From Bisporella sp. PMI_857 (lineage: Eukaryota > Ascomycota > Leotiomycetes > Helotiales > Helotiaceae), in assembly GCA_021307315.1 (NCBI GenBank), contig JAJSPD010000055.1, positions 62,001 through 126,000 on the forward strand: a DNA stretch of 64,000 nt. Reading direction: 5' to 3'. Under the pieces are notes generated by a model. It searched no databases. It was given only the letters and a program-made list of their open reading frames with translations, and was not told where the DNA came from. Positions 34,845 to 47,209 of the stretch are shown here, piece by piece; position 1 is the stretch's first letter, and each line of letters opens with the position of its first letter. A program made the translations under genes and the position numbers.

Positions 34845-36752
34845 TGGGTGATGGTAGATGAGCTATGTATTAGCTATGTATTATGAGATTATGCCCTGTT
34901 ACGTTGATTCAAACAGTCACAAGATATTCAGCTACCTTGAGCCTAGCCCTTTAGAGTTCAGATAATCCGAATTCATATGGTACTATGTATGGCCTGGAGA
35001 ACTAATGCTCTCAAAGCCGTTTCATGGGTTGGAATTTACACCAGAAAATGTGAAACCGAAAAAAGGCGCGTGGTGCTCCCTCTAAGGCTCTGAAATGGAC
35101 AGCCATGCGAAGATTTCACCCTAGTCTTAGTTCCTCTGTCCTCTTCCTCCCTTAAGAAGCTAATGCGTCAAGAGTTTCGTCCGTGGCAACAATGAGACCA
35201 GTCCGATGATATATTCCTGCTCCATCCTGCTTGTTCGAGGTCGAAAAATCGTGGCTTAAATGTGAATGAGTGCTCTCCAGCACGCAAAGCAACGTCGAAA
35301 TCATCAATAGAGCTATAAAGGGAACAATCTACCAAGGAGTCGTCTCAGATCTTAGTTTCATGTATTTGTAATGATATGGCTTGCCATATGAGGTTGCATA
35401 TAGAACAAATATCTCGATTCTGCTTCACATTTCTGAATCAGCTGATTTTGAACTAGAATCGCCTTGCGTCATCTCCAGCGTGCGCCATCTGAACATGAAG
35501 TATTCCAGGGTACGAGACCCCTCGGGCTTGAAACCAGTCCTCGTGGTTGGAATAATCAAGGTTTCTAAGACCACTTTGTCCTTTATCGCTGAGACGTATT
35601 TCCTTCAAATGGTTTTCTTCTACCATGAACGCTGCATCTCTCACTCCATGACTAGCATGTTGAGAAATGAGGTACTTCAAATTAGGCGGCGCTCCTCAGG
35701 GGAATGAGCCTGTAGGAATCCATATTGGTCGGGCACCTCATTGTGTTTTTCTGGGAAACGAATAGGAGACTGTGGCAGGACGTTCATGGAAGTACGCTTC
35801 GAATCATCCGACATAACAGGCTGCCTAGATTTGGAGCCAGGCTAGGTCAAGCAAGTCCTGTCTGACTGAAATGAGAGTTTGCTCTATCACAAGCTAAATA
35901 TTGCAGATGGGATGTACGTATCACTAATACCCGCCAATTTCCCACACGAAACGATGTGCCCCATTCCAGATCTTGTTCGGGGGGAGAGAGTTGGAGGAAT
36001 ATTTTTAGAGTGATGCGCCTGAAGTTGAATATCGGCAACAAGGACCTGTGATAGGCTGCCTTGCTGCCATCACCAACACGCACATGACGCCAAAGAACAT
36101 CAATACTTAACTCGATAGTCTTGCAGATACAAGTATAAAGATCCAACGGCATATCTCAGATAGCCTTTTGGTATAGGAATTGATGCGAAATAGATGTTCA
36201 ATACAAGATGTCTTGTCTTGCCATAAAGGTAATGAGCCAACGGATATATAGTGTCTCCCGCGTAAAGTTTGTGACTTCAATTCGGTGAGTGAACAGCAAA
36301 CATTTTCATGACAACGGCCACGAACTCTCTGTTTGGAAATTTGAGATGCAACTATAAGGGACCAAGATCACCACCATATGTATGACGATGAGAGAAATTA
36401 TTGTAGAAGTTGCCTTATTGATAAACTAAAACAGCGTTGGATCTTGGCACGCCAGGCCGGATTAGGCTACGTACCTCAGAGCTCGAGCATCAAGACCTCA
36501 ACCAGAATATCCATCCCACGCGACCTGCTTGCACTGAGCCATCTGAGAACCGAAATCTGCTTGCTGAAGCTTCTAAGTCTGTATCTAGATGTCTGCCACA
36601 CGTCAGTCCAACTAAGGCATCGTGAGCAATAGAGCGCATCCAATTGCTTCGTTGTCATTTCCCCCCTGACCTTGCGCCCAAGTCAATAGATGACTATCGA
36701 CCTCAGATAACTAGGAGAGAAGCTGGCAGTTCAATAGAGACTGTGGGTCAAT
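34845..36752. other. 1.9-kb region upstream of striatin
   Basis: No gene supported. Small ORFs at 35381-35707 and 36378-36658 lack resemblance to anything. The right end is the promoter and probably a long leader of the striatin gene. Confidence 0.5.
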
Positions 36753-39369
36753 ATGGCCTGGCAGTCTCTGACCGGCATGGGAGGAGGAAATGGAGGCAAT
36801 GGAGGAAGTGGAGGAGATCCAACCCAGCAGCCAAATCAACCACAGGGCACTGAATATACCCTGCAAGGTATGCCAGCAATGACTTGGAAACGGTTATTCT
36901 CTATGAGCTATGCTGACTCATCAAGGTGTGATGCGCTTCTTGCAGACGGAATGGCATCGACATGAACGTGATCGAAATGGCTGGGAAATCGAGCGACAAG
37001 AAATGAAGGGGAGAATAGCCAAGCTCGAGGGTAACACGAGGAAGTTGGAGAATTCCAATGCCAGCTTGAAGAAGTATGTTCAAATGCTAGAGAAAGCTTT
37101 GAAGGAAAGAGATGCGCAGGTAAGGGCACTGAAATCTGGAGCAGAACCAGACAACGCGAAGGAGAAGAGCAGTTCGGATAGAGAAAAATCGCGTATAAGA
37201 CGTAAGTAATTTAATTTTTATACATGAACTTAATTAATATCTTTGTTCAGCAGCTCCAGAGAAGCCGCACAATTCATTCCTAGACGTTGAGGATGAAAAT
37301 GGGAAAGGCGAGGATGATCCCGATCGTGGAAATGTTAAGGGCTTCATGGATAAAACCCAAGGAGAATTAACATATCTTATGGTGGCACCATCGAATCCCC
37401 TCCCTCCAAGGGAGTCTCCGCAGGTGGAAGATTTCGTTCAGCTTCAAGCCCCAACCTTTGGTGTACCTCAACAACAGAGTCTGGAAGAAATTTACCAGCA
37501 GCAAGCAAGACAAAAGAGTAATATGCGGGAAACCAGTTTACCAAGGCCCTCTCCTACGCCCAACCACCAACCTCCTCCTGTTCCGTCGGTATCGAATCTC
37601 CCTATCCGAAATGCTGAACCCATGTCGCGGTCGCTTGCCGATCAACAGCCTTTACCTCAAACCTCCCAACAAGAATGGTCATCATCTTTCCAACTTCCCG
37701 ATCAACCTTTAGAAGATATTGTTACAAAGGTCAACCACAGCTACGATTCATATGGGCGTCCTATTGAGATAGAGGAGACACCTGTAAAGGAAACACAAAC
37801 CGAAGTCGATGGCTGGGATTTTAGTGAGACCACACAATTTCCAGAACCAGAGAAGGTTATCCCTCAAAGACCTGACACGGACGCTTTCCCCATTGCCCAG
37901 GATCCGCCTAAGTCGCCAAATCGTGGACCGGGTTCGCATCGGAGAAAGGGCTCGATGTCTCGGCGCAAAAGTGGAGAACAGGATCTTTCACTAAGCCAAG
38001 CACAAAAGGTGGAAGGTACCTTCAAGGTCAGGTTTGGGTTACGGGGACATCTAGATGCGGTTCGTTCAGTGATTTTCACTGGTGGTGGAAGTCCTGGTGA
38101 GCCTGAAATTTGTACTGCTGGCGATGATGGTATCATAAAACGATGGATTATACCAGCTCGATATGAGAATCAAGGGGGGATGCATGCCAGCGCCAATGAT
38201 CTGGATATTTCAAGCTACTTCACCCATCGTGGTCATAGCGGAAGTGTGATGTGTTTGACTTCTTGGTCACCATCTCAGAACTTTTCAAGTGGCGGACGAG
38301 CTCAGGGTGATGGCTGGATCTTTTCTGGTGGTCAGGATGCTACTGTAAGGGTATGGGAGCGCGGCCGAGTTGATCCAAAAGCAACATTAGAGGGTCATAC
38401 CGATGCGGTATGGACTGTCTGTGTCTTGCCAAGGACTACCGGAACAGTATTCGGACAGAGTAATCCTTATGGAGGACCTGATCGAATATTGCTCGCATCG
38501 GGATCTGCAGATGGAACAGTCAAGGTGTGGGCTGTTAGCGCTCCGCCACAGCTCATGTCACCACAAGGGGGCAGTCGCAGAGGCAGCCGAGTTCGTGGAA
38601 ACTCAATGTCATCCGGATCCGGATTCCCATCATCACCACAACCAAGTGTTGCTTCAAATTCACCTTTCAACTATACTTTGGTGCATTCAATCTCACGACC
38701 AGGAATCACAGCCTCACCAACATGCATTACTCCGTTATCATCCTCCGGAGAATCATTTGTCGTATCATATTCTGATGCAGCGGTACTCGTATATGACACT
38801 AGGACCGGAGAAGAGGTCGCCTCAATGCAAAGCTTAGAGACGTACAACAACACTTTGTCTACCGGGGTCAATGCTATTGTAGCAACAACATCTGGACTTG
38901 ATGGATCCTTGAGCTTCGATTCTGGTAGAGGTCTGTCAGAGGAAGGTGATGTTGTGGCTGGTGCGACAGGAACAAGCGGAAGTCTAGAAGGTGTTATAAT
39001 TAGCGGGCACGAGGACCGGTACATCCGTTTCTACGATGCTAATAGTGGTGAGTTTGCCATCACAGGATCCTATTCAAATAATGAACACTAGACTGATATC
39101 TTTTGACAGGTCAATGCACATACAATATGCTAGCTCACCCAGCTGCTATCTCGTCGCTCTCGCTCTCGCCAGATGGACGAGAACTAGTTTCGGCAGGTCA
39201 TGACGCAAGTCTGCGCTTCTGGTCTCTCGAAACACGCAGTTGCACACAAGAACTTACCAGCCATCGCCTAATGCGCGGTGAGGGTGTCTGCTCAGTTGTC
39301 TGGAGCCAGGATGGGAGATGGGTCGTCAGCGCTGGCGGCGACGGTGTTGTTAAGGTTTTTGCGCGATGA
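36753..39369 (+). CDS. pro11: Striatin, STRIPAK scaffold (PRO11-like)
   Basis: Exons 36753-36867, 36926-37201, 37251 (or 37254)-39047 and 39110-39369; 815 residues (814 with the alternative acceptor). After a Gly/Asn-rich start comes the striatin N-terminal block YTLQG joined to [20 protein letters not shown], then a long coiled coil to about residue 110 ([20 protein letters not shown]). The coiled coil binds PP2A-A and striatin itself. A disordered middle is followed by six or more WD40 repeats from about residue 360, such as [46 protein letters not shown] and [20 protein letters not shown]. It ends [13 protein letters not shown]. The family controls hyphal fusion and sexual development. The third exon's acceptor TTCAGCAG is a NAGNAG pair. 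Confidence 0.95.
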
Positions 39370-40247
39370 TTTATGATGCAAGGTGTGAGCGTGTCCAGAT
39401 GCGAAGAGTAGAGAGAAATGGATGATGAGATGAGACGAGATAATACCCCCGACCGCTTCTAACGTGTATTTTTGCCAGCAGGGACATGGGAGATTTTTTT
39501 CGCATTGCATGCATGGTAGCATTGAACAATGGGACATCGCGCGCAATATTCTCTGTAGTTTAGACATCACACCGGCTTATTTTCTGTACTTTGGGGTCGT
39601 GTTGGGGATATTGTACAAAATAATACATACATTCTGGGCGCATAATACTTATTAATGAGCCTGTTCAGATGTGGTTGAGATGACGATACTTCGATAATAG
39701 GACAGGGCATAGGAATGGCATCAGCCAACACTATTTTCTATTTTTTTTTTACATGTAAGTTCTTGCTATATCGCCCTGCAGTATCCGCTTTGGGGATCTG
39801 CGACAAGCTGCCTTAGTGTATCTCCACTCTCTTGGGATGCATCAGTGGCCATCACCGAAGCAACACACACTGTTCTCCGTTCTTCGTCAGACTAGTCTAA
39901 AAATTTTCGTCTGGCAATCGACGCCATTATCATGCTCCAACTTCGCAGAACTCTACCAGCCGTATCTCTCAGAGTTGGCCTGTTACCCATAGCTTTTTTC
40001 CAAGCCTGAATCTGTCTAAACCGGTGACGTTCTAGTTCCCAAATATTCGTCCCAACCTTATGCTTTAGAGTCCCAGCTTCACGTGTCATATCTTCCCCCT
40101 ACACACTTTCTCGACGATTCCCGCTTGTGACAGCCCAAATGAGGTCAAATATTGATATCGGCGTCGCCAGGTCCTATTCCTGAACGACCTCTCGTGCCAA
40201 AGTCTTCCACATGTCTCTGAGAGCATTATTCAACTCTTCTTTAGATC
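39370..40247. other. Convergent intergenic region
   Basis: 3' flanks of striatin and GPI19. No gene or repeat recognised. Confidence 0.5.
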
Positions 40248-40964
40248 TCAATCCCACTCGCCTTCACTTTCACTTTCTTCCCCACCCCCATAAAGCACCT
40301 CACAGACACCTCCCAACGGTACATCCATAACAGCATCTGTACCGTCACTCCAAACCTTTCTCCACTCCTTCTCCCTCGCCTCCCTTCTTTCCACCCATCG
40401 CCCATCTCTATGCCCCGTCCTAACCCGCCCCTTCCCATCCACGGCCGCCACATTCGCCACGCCGTCAACTATCCCCTCTATGCTCCCCATTGGCAAAGTC
40501 AGATACCCTGTGTTATAGCTCGCCAGCGCGACGTAGATATATATGAGAAGAACAACAATCCATGCTGGTACCGCGAGAGACCACCACCGGTTCGGGTAAT
40601 AGTAGATCCCCAGAGCGTGTAGAAAGGGCGAGGGCAGGTAGGACCAGAGGATGTAGAGGAGGAATGATAGGCTGGAAAATAGGTAGAGCGCGAAGCCGTA
40701 GTACTCATAGGTAGGCACCTTGGGGGAGGCACGCGGTACGGGTTCGAGTTCATCGGCGGAGGAGTCGGGGGTTGTTGGTCGTGAGGGTCGTAAGAGGGAA
40801 GTCAGAGAGGGTGAGGGTGGTAATGGTGTAGGAGGACGATTGTAGAATGGAGGCGCGAAAAAGGCTTGCTGAAGTGGTGGAGGGGATGGTGAGGAGCTGG
40901 AGGAGGAAGAGAGGTGAAAGTGTGATTGAAACACCTCGTCGTCTTCTGAGCCAGAGGAAGCCAT
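40248..40964 (-). CDS. GPI19: GPI-GlcNAc transferase subunit, PIG-P type
   Basis: Single exon, 238 residues. After a disordered Ser/Pro-rich N-terminus, the PIG-P domain starts at EYYGFALYLFSSLSFLLYIL and continues with LWSYLPSPFLHALGIYYYPN, RWWSLAVPAWIVVLLIYIYV and ASYNTGYLTLP. It has the two membrane helices and the conserved YYPNRWW block of the family. Gpi19/PIG-P is part of the ER complex that adds GlcNAc to phosphatidylinositol, the first step of GPI anchor synthesis. The C-terminal acidic/charged region is typical of the longer filamentous-fungus forms. Confidence 0.93.
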   Translation of the reverse strand: MASSGSEDDEVFQSHFHLSSSSSSSPSPPPLQQAFFAPPFYNRPPTPLPPSPSLTSLLRPSRPTTPDSSADELEPVPRASPKVPTYEYYGFALYLFSSLSFLLYILWSYLPSPFLHALGIYYYPNRWWSLAVPAWIVVLLIYIYVALASYNTGYLTLPMGSIEGIVDGVANVAAVDGKGRVRTGHRDGRWVERREAREKEWRKVWSDGTDAVMDVPLGGVCEVLYGGGEESESEGEWD

Positions 40965-41433
40965 TGCGCTGCTCTTGTTGAGGTTGTGGGTGAAAGGAGA
41001 TTAGGAAATCGCTGGAACTGAGCGTTATCGTCTTATCTACACGTGATATATCCGAGAGCTAGATGCTAAGGCATATTTCGCTTAACCCCTTTTTTTTACG
41101 ACAGCTCCAAAGCAGTGTGTCTAAAGAAAACTCAACAACTCAATTTATATTGAATTATTTTTGAGTTGAGTTGAGTTGAGTTTGAGTTATATAATTATAA
41201 TTGAGTTGAGTTTGAGTTTACTTTTAAACTCAACTCAACTCAAATGACTCAATATAATAAAATCAGCTATATAAGTTAAATTATAAATTTTATTTTAAAG
41301 AATTAATCAAATTACAAATTTATATATAAAAAAGTTTATATTAAAATGCTTCAGCTTTTAAAACATATTATAGTTTTAAAAGCATTTTTATTAAGTATCA
41401 CGCTTGTTTTTAAAGTACACGTGACTTACTGTA

Positions 41434-41624
41434 TGTCACGATCACGATCCTATGGCCTGTAAGGGCGCTGAATAGGTGCTTCAATTACGAGAATACTAAA
41501 CTAAGGAGGAAAGGTGTAGCTGTTGCTGTGGCATCCCTAACATAAAACCATGACCACGTGACCGCCATAGGCGAGCTGGTAAGCGAACCAATAGGCGTCT
41601 GGTGCGATATTGAGGACCGTGACA
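41434..41624 (-). repeat. 3' LTR of the Ty3/Gypsy element
   Basis: 191 bp. It differs from the other LTR at three G/A sites and two single-base indels, about 97% identical by hand alignment. Balanced base composition in contrast to the interior. Confidence 0.95.
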
Positions 41625-41639
41625 ATACCCCCCCTTTCT
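41625..41639 (-). other. Polypurine tract of the Ty3/Gypsy element
   Basis: In the minus sense the tract AGAAAGGGGGGGTAT abuts the 3' LTR. This is where plus-strand DNA synthesis is primed, and it fixes the element's orientation. Confidence 0.85.
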
Positions 41640-42879
41640 AAATAAGCTCGTCCTCGAGCTTGAAAACCATTTATAATACTTGATATCTATTCTTTACGGC
41701 CCGTTACAGCTATACTCTTGCTTAATACTGCTTTCCCTCAACCGTAACGTACTTGCGAGCTAGCTCGGCATGTTGTTATCTTTTCTCGGCTCTGGATATT
41801 CATCACGTTTAGCGCACTTAAGCTAATACGTAAGATTTTTTGGTGAGCCAAGCTTGTTAGAATTGCTTTCGTGAAAGCTTTTAAAAGCTAACGGGCTATT
41901 TGCTAAAACAGCTGCAGAGTACTATTTAAATCGTTATTCCATTTTTTCTATTTGACTCGGTACTTCAGCGCTTTATTAACACGTCGAACAGCCAATACTT
42001 TTTGAATTTTATACTTTTTAGCGTTATTTACTATAACTAGTAGTAGATTAAAGTTGTTTTAACCAAGTAGCGGGTTGTTTGCGGCTTTTCGAAGCTTTTC
42101 GGCATAAAATACAGAATGCACGCGCATAAAATCTAGTAGCTTTAGCTTGTACGAATAGCTTATTTGCTCTATAATCTCGAACGGGCTTTTTATTTGATTT
42201 GCCAGTTTGCGGTTCGGCTGTAATTTTTCCAGCTTTTTATCGATACTTATACAAAATCTTTACTCCGAAATCAAGCTTTCGTCGGTGCTTATTAGCTTGT
42301 TTACGTATCGTTTTTGCGAACGAGCTATATTGTCGCGAGCTGAATCCAAGAATTATAAATCGAGTTACTAGTGCTTTTGCTTTTTTTTATTCAGCTTTTT
42401 TTTAGTGTAAGCTTTTTTTTTTACTTTGCTTTTACAAGTTTTTCTAGTTAAATAACGTACGCGTTTCGTAACTACGTTCCGTAAAAAAAAAAGATTAGCC
42501 GGTGTTTTATGCTACAAAAAACCTGCTGAAAATCGATAATAGCTACTTACTAGTCTCAATTATTCTGATAGTGATTTATATAAAGCCGTAAACGCTAATC
42601 GAAATACTAATTTATAATTTTGTTTAGCTATTTGTTTGCGAATAATTTGCGGTTGAAAGCTGTATTTTAATTTGTAGTTTAGTGCAAAACTTATTCCAGA
42701 AATCCGATATAAATTGCGGTTCTCGATTTAACGTAATAGAATCAAGAATACCGGTATAGCGCATAACATGTAATAAAAACAAAAAACTAGTTCTTTAGCT
42801 GTAATTGTATTTCGAACGAAAATAGTAATCGGTTTTTTGCTTAAACGATTACGAATATAGCTACTATTTAAATCCGCTT

Positions 42880-45800
42880 TTGCTTTCGAGCATTTTTTAA
42901 AGTAACTGTAACGTCTGTACGGCTTATTAAGTACTAGTAATTAGTGCAGCAAGCCAAGCTTTTTATTTCGAGAAACATGTAAACGTCGACAAATATGACA
43001 ATTATCGCGATAGCGAGCAATATTACTTGCTTAGCTGCTAGTAGTATCGACTGCGAATAAGCTTGCTTAGCTTATACGTTTGAATGCTCTGTTAAAAGTT
43101 GATCGTGAGCTTCCGAATTACGGCCGTTCGCAAAAGTATACTATAGTCAGCATTACGTCAGCACGTACAGCTTTTTATAGCGTAACAATAAGCTTTTTAA
43201 AGTGCCACGTATTTTTGATTTTGTTTTAGCTTTAGTACGCAAGTTTTCAAGTTAGTAGCAGTTTTATTAGCAAACAACAACTGTTAGTAAACTGTAACTA
43301 TCGTACTTTTTAAAGCACTTTATTACTTTCGATCGGTGCTAACTGAAAATCGTGCACTACTTCCGGGTTTAGCTTAGCTTTCGGTATTATAACTTGCGTA
43401 CAGTGTTTAGCAATTGCTTGTTTTTAAGCTTTTACGTTTTTGATCGACGGCTAAAAGCATTAGCTCGCTAATTCGCTTTTTTTTCACGATACATAACTTG
43501 AAGTTGTACCGTAATAACAGTTTGCTTATTTAGCTTAGCGTGCCGATAGCTTTTTTGTCGTTATAAAACACTTTAAAGCTCGGTAATCCGAATAAATCAA
43601 AAACGAGTTTTCTGTTTGTAGCTTTTGCAATTCGAGCTTTTACTATTTAACGCTCGTATAATAGCAAGCATTTTTTGTTATAAATGTCGTAATTCAGTTC
43701 GGCAGCTTGCATTGTTTTAGTAAAAAACGCTATAAAGTGCTAAATTTTTAAATCAGATTTTGCTGTAAAAAAACGCTAGCTGCTACTTTATTCGACGTAT
43801 TAGCTTTTAGCATAGTTTGTAATTCAAGCTTGTAATAGCGTAATATCGGAAAGTTGACTAAAGCGTGCTTTAAAGCTTTAAACGCTTTTTTACACTCGAT
43901 AGTTTACAAATACGAAGTATTTTTAACTGTTAAGCGATATAACGGCTTTGCAATGCGCCCGTAATTTTTAATAAACCGCCGATAAAAATTGCAAAACTTA
44001 AAAACGATTGTACGCTTTTTACAGCAGTAAAAAATTGCTAATTTTTAATTACTTCGATTTTTGCGAGTTTGTTGTAACACTTTTAGTAAAAACAATAAAC
44101 TTTAAATATTTAGTACTAGTAACGCTGAATTCTGACTTTTTAATATCGACTTGCAAACCGGCTTTGCGCAGCTGCTTTAAAACTTGCTTTACGTGTAATT
44201 CGTGTTCGCGAAAGTTAACGAGTAAATCAAAATATTATTAAATATACTGTACAAAATACGTCGAAATAGTCGAACAAAACGTCGTTTATTAATGCTAATA
44301 CGTAGCAAGCTTATTAGTTAATTTTTCGAACAAAACTTTGCACTTGTAAGCTTCGTATCGCGTACGAAACGTTGTTAGCTTTTTTGAATTAAAGTTTATA
44401 CGAATTCTGTAAAACGCTTGCTTAATATTAGCTTAGTAAAGATTTTAGCTTTTGAAATCCGAGCTAGCGTTTTTTCGATTAGCAGTAATAAATAGCGGTT
44501 TTTTTTGTAAAACTGTTTAGCTTACGAAAATCGATACAAAACCGTAAACTTCCGTTAAGCTTTTGTACAAATAGCACAAAAGCAGCGAAAAGTGCTTAGC
44601 TAGCAGCAATAAATCTTTGTTTAGTTTTCGATTAAAATCGTTTGATTTTTTTAGCTTTTTGTAGACTGTTAACGCAATAAGCTATAGCTTAAGCTTTTTT
44701 TGCTGTTCGGATTTTCGAGCTAATTTTGTAATTATACGGCCGATAAAGTAGTAGTATATTAAAAGCTATTTTCGAGCAAACATTAGCGTAAAATCGATAT
44801 TTTTTCGGCAAAACACGTTGTAACTACTTTATTTCTGTTTTTTAGTTTGTTGTTTGTCGATACCGAGCTTAGCAATTTTGCGTTTTTTTAGAATTTCGTC
44901 GATTTGTACAAGCTAGTCGCAAAAAGTACGTTTTTTTTCCGCTGTAAACTAGTATAAAATTCAACAGCAAAAACGCTGCAAATATCGATAGTCGGTTTTT
45001 GTTTCGAAAATTAAATAAGCTAATCTTACGGTTCGTTACAAGTCGTTGGCTTTTTAACTCGCTTTTTATAACTTTGTATTGCTTTTGTTGATTTTTTGCT
45101 ATAAGCTAGCGCTCGACCGCCGCAATAGCTTTTTCGATTTCAGAAATTTTCGTGTAACTAATTCGCCGATTAGCATTTAGCTAATGCACCGAGTTAAGCT
45201 TTGTAATTAAATTTTTTTGCTTAGCTGTAATAATTCGATTCTAAGCTTAATTAGCAAGTCGATTTTCTGGCTATATTAATCGATAGTTTTCGCAATTAAT
45301 AAAAACTTTGCTTTTAGCCGCTTATTTTTGCTTAATATTATGCTTTTATTTTTTAGCTTAGTAACAAGTATCGGCACTTTTTTTGAAAATGTTGATTTAT
45401 CGTTAAATCAATAACAAAATAATAAAAAAAAAAGTACTACTTTCGCTATTATAACCGCGTATAACGCCGAGTGTTAAAAAGCATGTAAACTAATATTTAA
45501 GTGCTTGCAAGCTAAATTAGCGAAGTTCGTGTTAATAAACATAAACCGTTTGCTTTGTATTAATAAGTGTTGTAGTTTAAATGCTAATTCATTTTGACTA
45601 ATTACGCAAAAAAAGTAAAGCTTTGTTTTTAAGCAATTAACTAAATCAACGCTACTAATATTAACGTCGCTTATTTTAAAAAAAGTTTGTTTTAAAATCG
45701 GCTTTTTCGATTTTTCAGTTGTTGCTCGACACTTTTTAATTGTTGTAACTGCTGACTTTAAGTTGAAAGCAATTTTTCGAATATAACCAAGCGTTTTGCA

Positions 45801-46021
45801 ATAAAAACACACTTTATTTATATATTCTGTCGGCGAGCCGCATTAGCGAACAAAAGTACTGGTCGAAAAGATTCGATTTTCGGGTAACAGTTGCTTTTGC
45901 AGCTTTGAATAGCTGGCCAAACGATCGAGTGCTTGCTAAAGCTACAAACGTGCGGCTTTTGCTTTTTGAAACGATCAGTACGTTTTTTGATTTTTTGAAA
46001 CTTTGATCGAGCAATAAGCAT
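42880..46021 (-). pseudogene. Decayed gag-pol of the Ty3/Gypsy element
   Basis: Readable landmarks on the minus strand are: a basic gag tail (46021-45818), a zinc-knuckle relic CFYCKTLGY (about 45809-45780), a protease-like FINTNFANLAC (about 45540), and an RT active-site relic of the YLDDILIYS type at 44248-44219, now frameshifted with Asp codons changed. RT continues as REHELHVKQVLKQLRKAGLQ near 44200-44130. RNase H shows FYRRFIKNYGRIAKPLYRLT at 43996-43926. The integrase zinc finger relic CHICRR (42983-43000) is followed by a GLLxPLPVP-like stretch. Tryptophan positions read TAA and Asp/Glu positions read Asn/Lys, that is, mainly G-to-A in the sense strand. No long intact frame remains. 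Confidence 0.88.
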
Positions 46022-47006
46022 TAATCAGCAAAAGCTTTGCAAGTATCGAAGTTATTAAGCATAAAAAAATCGCAGTTTGAAGCTTTATTGTAAGCTTGTT
46101 ATACAAATCAGGCTTTAGTCGTTTTCAGAATCTGAGCAATGCTAGCGAAGTGCAAAAACTGAGTATAGAATTCGGAAAAAAACTGTAACTTTTTATCGTA
46201 ACTGTCGATAGTCGTTGCGAGCGTTTTGAACTTTATAAAAGTCGGTGTAAATATTTGACAAATGCTGAATTATTTCTGAGCTGAAACGAACTTGTTTGTG
46301 TTTTCGATTTGTATCGAGCTCGTAAATGCTTTTAAGCATTTTTATCGGTACGGCTATACAAATAACTATTTTAGCTCGCTCTGTAGCAAAATAATCGGCA
46401 TTACTTCAAATTTGTTTTCAATTTGAATTTTCCAGTTTTCGAAACTAGTACTATTTATTAAAAAGTTAAATCAAAGATTTTTTTTAATAAAACTGCTTAG
46501 CAGCAACTCAGCTGCAGCTAGCGAAGCTTAAAGCGTTTCAGGTGTACAATAACGCTTTATTGTTGGCTATAGTAACAGCTAAGTTGTTGCTTGTTCTTTA
46601 ATTTCACAATTCTTGCTTTTAATTTTATTGTATGCTTAGCTTGCTTTGCGGTTGCAAGCAAGCTTTTTACACTTAAATCTGTTATATTTTTGAAGTTTTG
46701 CAATTAAGGAATCGAGTCAGTTCTGGGCTGTATCTAGCTGGCCGAACACTATAAAGATTTTTTGGTAAGTTATCGTCAAGTGAATTATTGTCAAATCGAG
46801 ATGCTAAAGCTGAAGCTTTTTAGTATTCGAAGGCGTGCTATTCTAGTAGGTTGCAAATAACGGTATTAGTGATCAATTATCAATTATCGGTGAATCAGTA
46901 ACTGTAAAAGTTCTTCGGGTTGTACTAAAGCAATACGCAAAGCGTAGACTTTGCACGCTCGAAAAAAAGGTAGTTTTGGTTCTTTCGCAGGAATAAGAGT
47001 TGATTG

Positions 47007-47016
47007 AGTTTAGTAT
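47007..47016 (-). other. Probable primer-binding site, complementary to the element's own LTR
   Basis: Two bases inside the 5' LTR (minus sense) lies ATACTAAACT. Its exact complement AGTTTAGTAT occurs in the same LTR (47086-47077, and 41502-41493 in the other LTR). No tRNA-like TGG start is present. The arrangement matches self-primed Tf1/sushi-type elements, where the 5' end of the RNA folds back onto the primer-binding site. This would place the RNA start near 47086. Confidence 0.65.
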
Positions 47017-47018
47017 AA

Positions 47019-47209
47019 TGTCACGATCACGATCCTATAGCTGTAAAGGCGCTGAATAGGTGCTTCAATTACGAGAATACTAAACTAAGGAGGAAAGGTG
47101 TAGCTGTTGCTGTGGCATCCCTAACATAAAGACCATGACCACGTGACCGCCATAGGCGAGCTGGTAAGCGAACCAATGGGCGTCTGGTGCGATATTGAGG
47201 ACCGTGACA
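47019..47209 (-). repeat. 5' LTR of the Ty3/Gypsy element
   Basis: 191 bp, ends TGTCAC...GTGACA, followed by the TSD copy CTGTA. If transcription starts near 47086, U3 is about 123 bp and R-U5 about 68 bp. Confidence 0.95.

Larger units (their letters stand above)
41434..47209 (-). mobile_element. Ty3/Gypsy LTR retrotransposon, full-length but decayed
   Basis: 5,776 bp, flanked by a 5-bp target duplication CTGTA (41429-41433 and 47210-47214). The two 191-bp LTRs begin TGTCAC and end GTGACA. Orientation is minus: a purine tract AGAAAGGGGGGG lies immediately before the LTR at 41434-41624 in the minus sense, making that the 3' LTR. Remnants of gag zinc knuckle, protease, RT, RNase H and integrase appear in that order from high to low coordinates, the Ty3/Gypsy order. 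The interior is AT-rich with many stops. It is inserted in the hAT-like element, so it is the younger of the two. Confidence 0.95.

Noticed and set aside
44008..44241. Plus-strand ORF in the retrotransposon
   Set aside because: Antisense to the reverse transcriptase relic on the minus strand.
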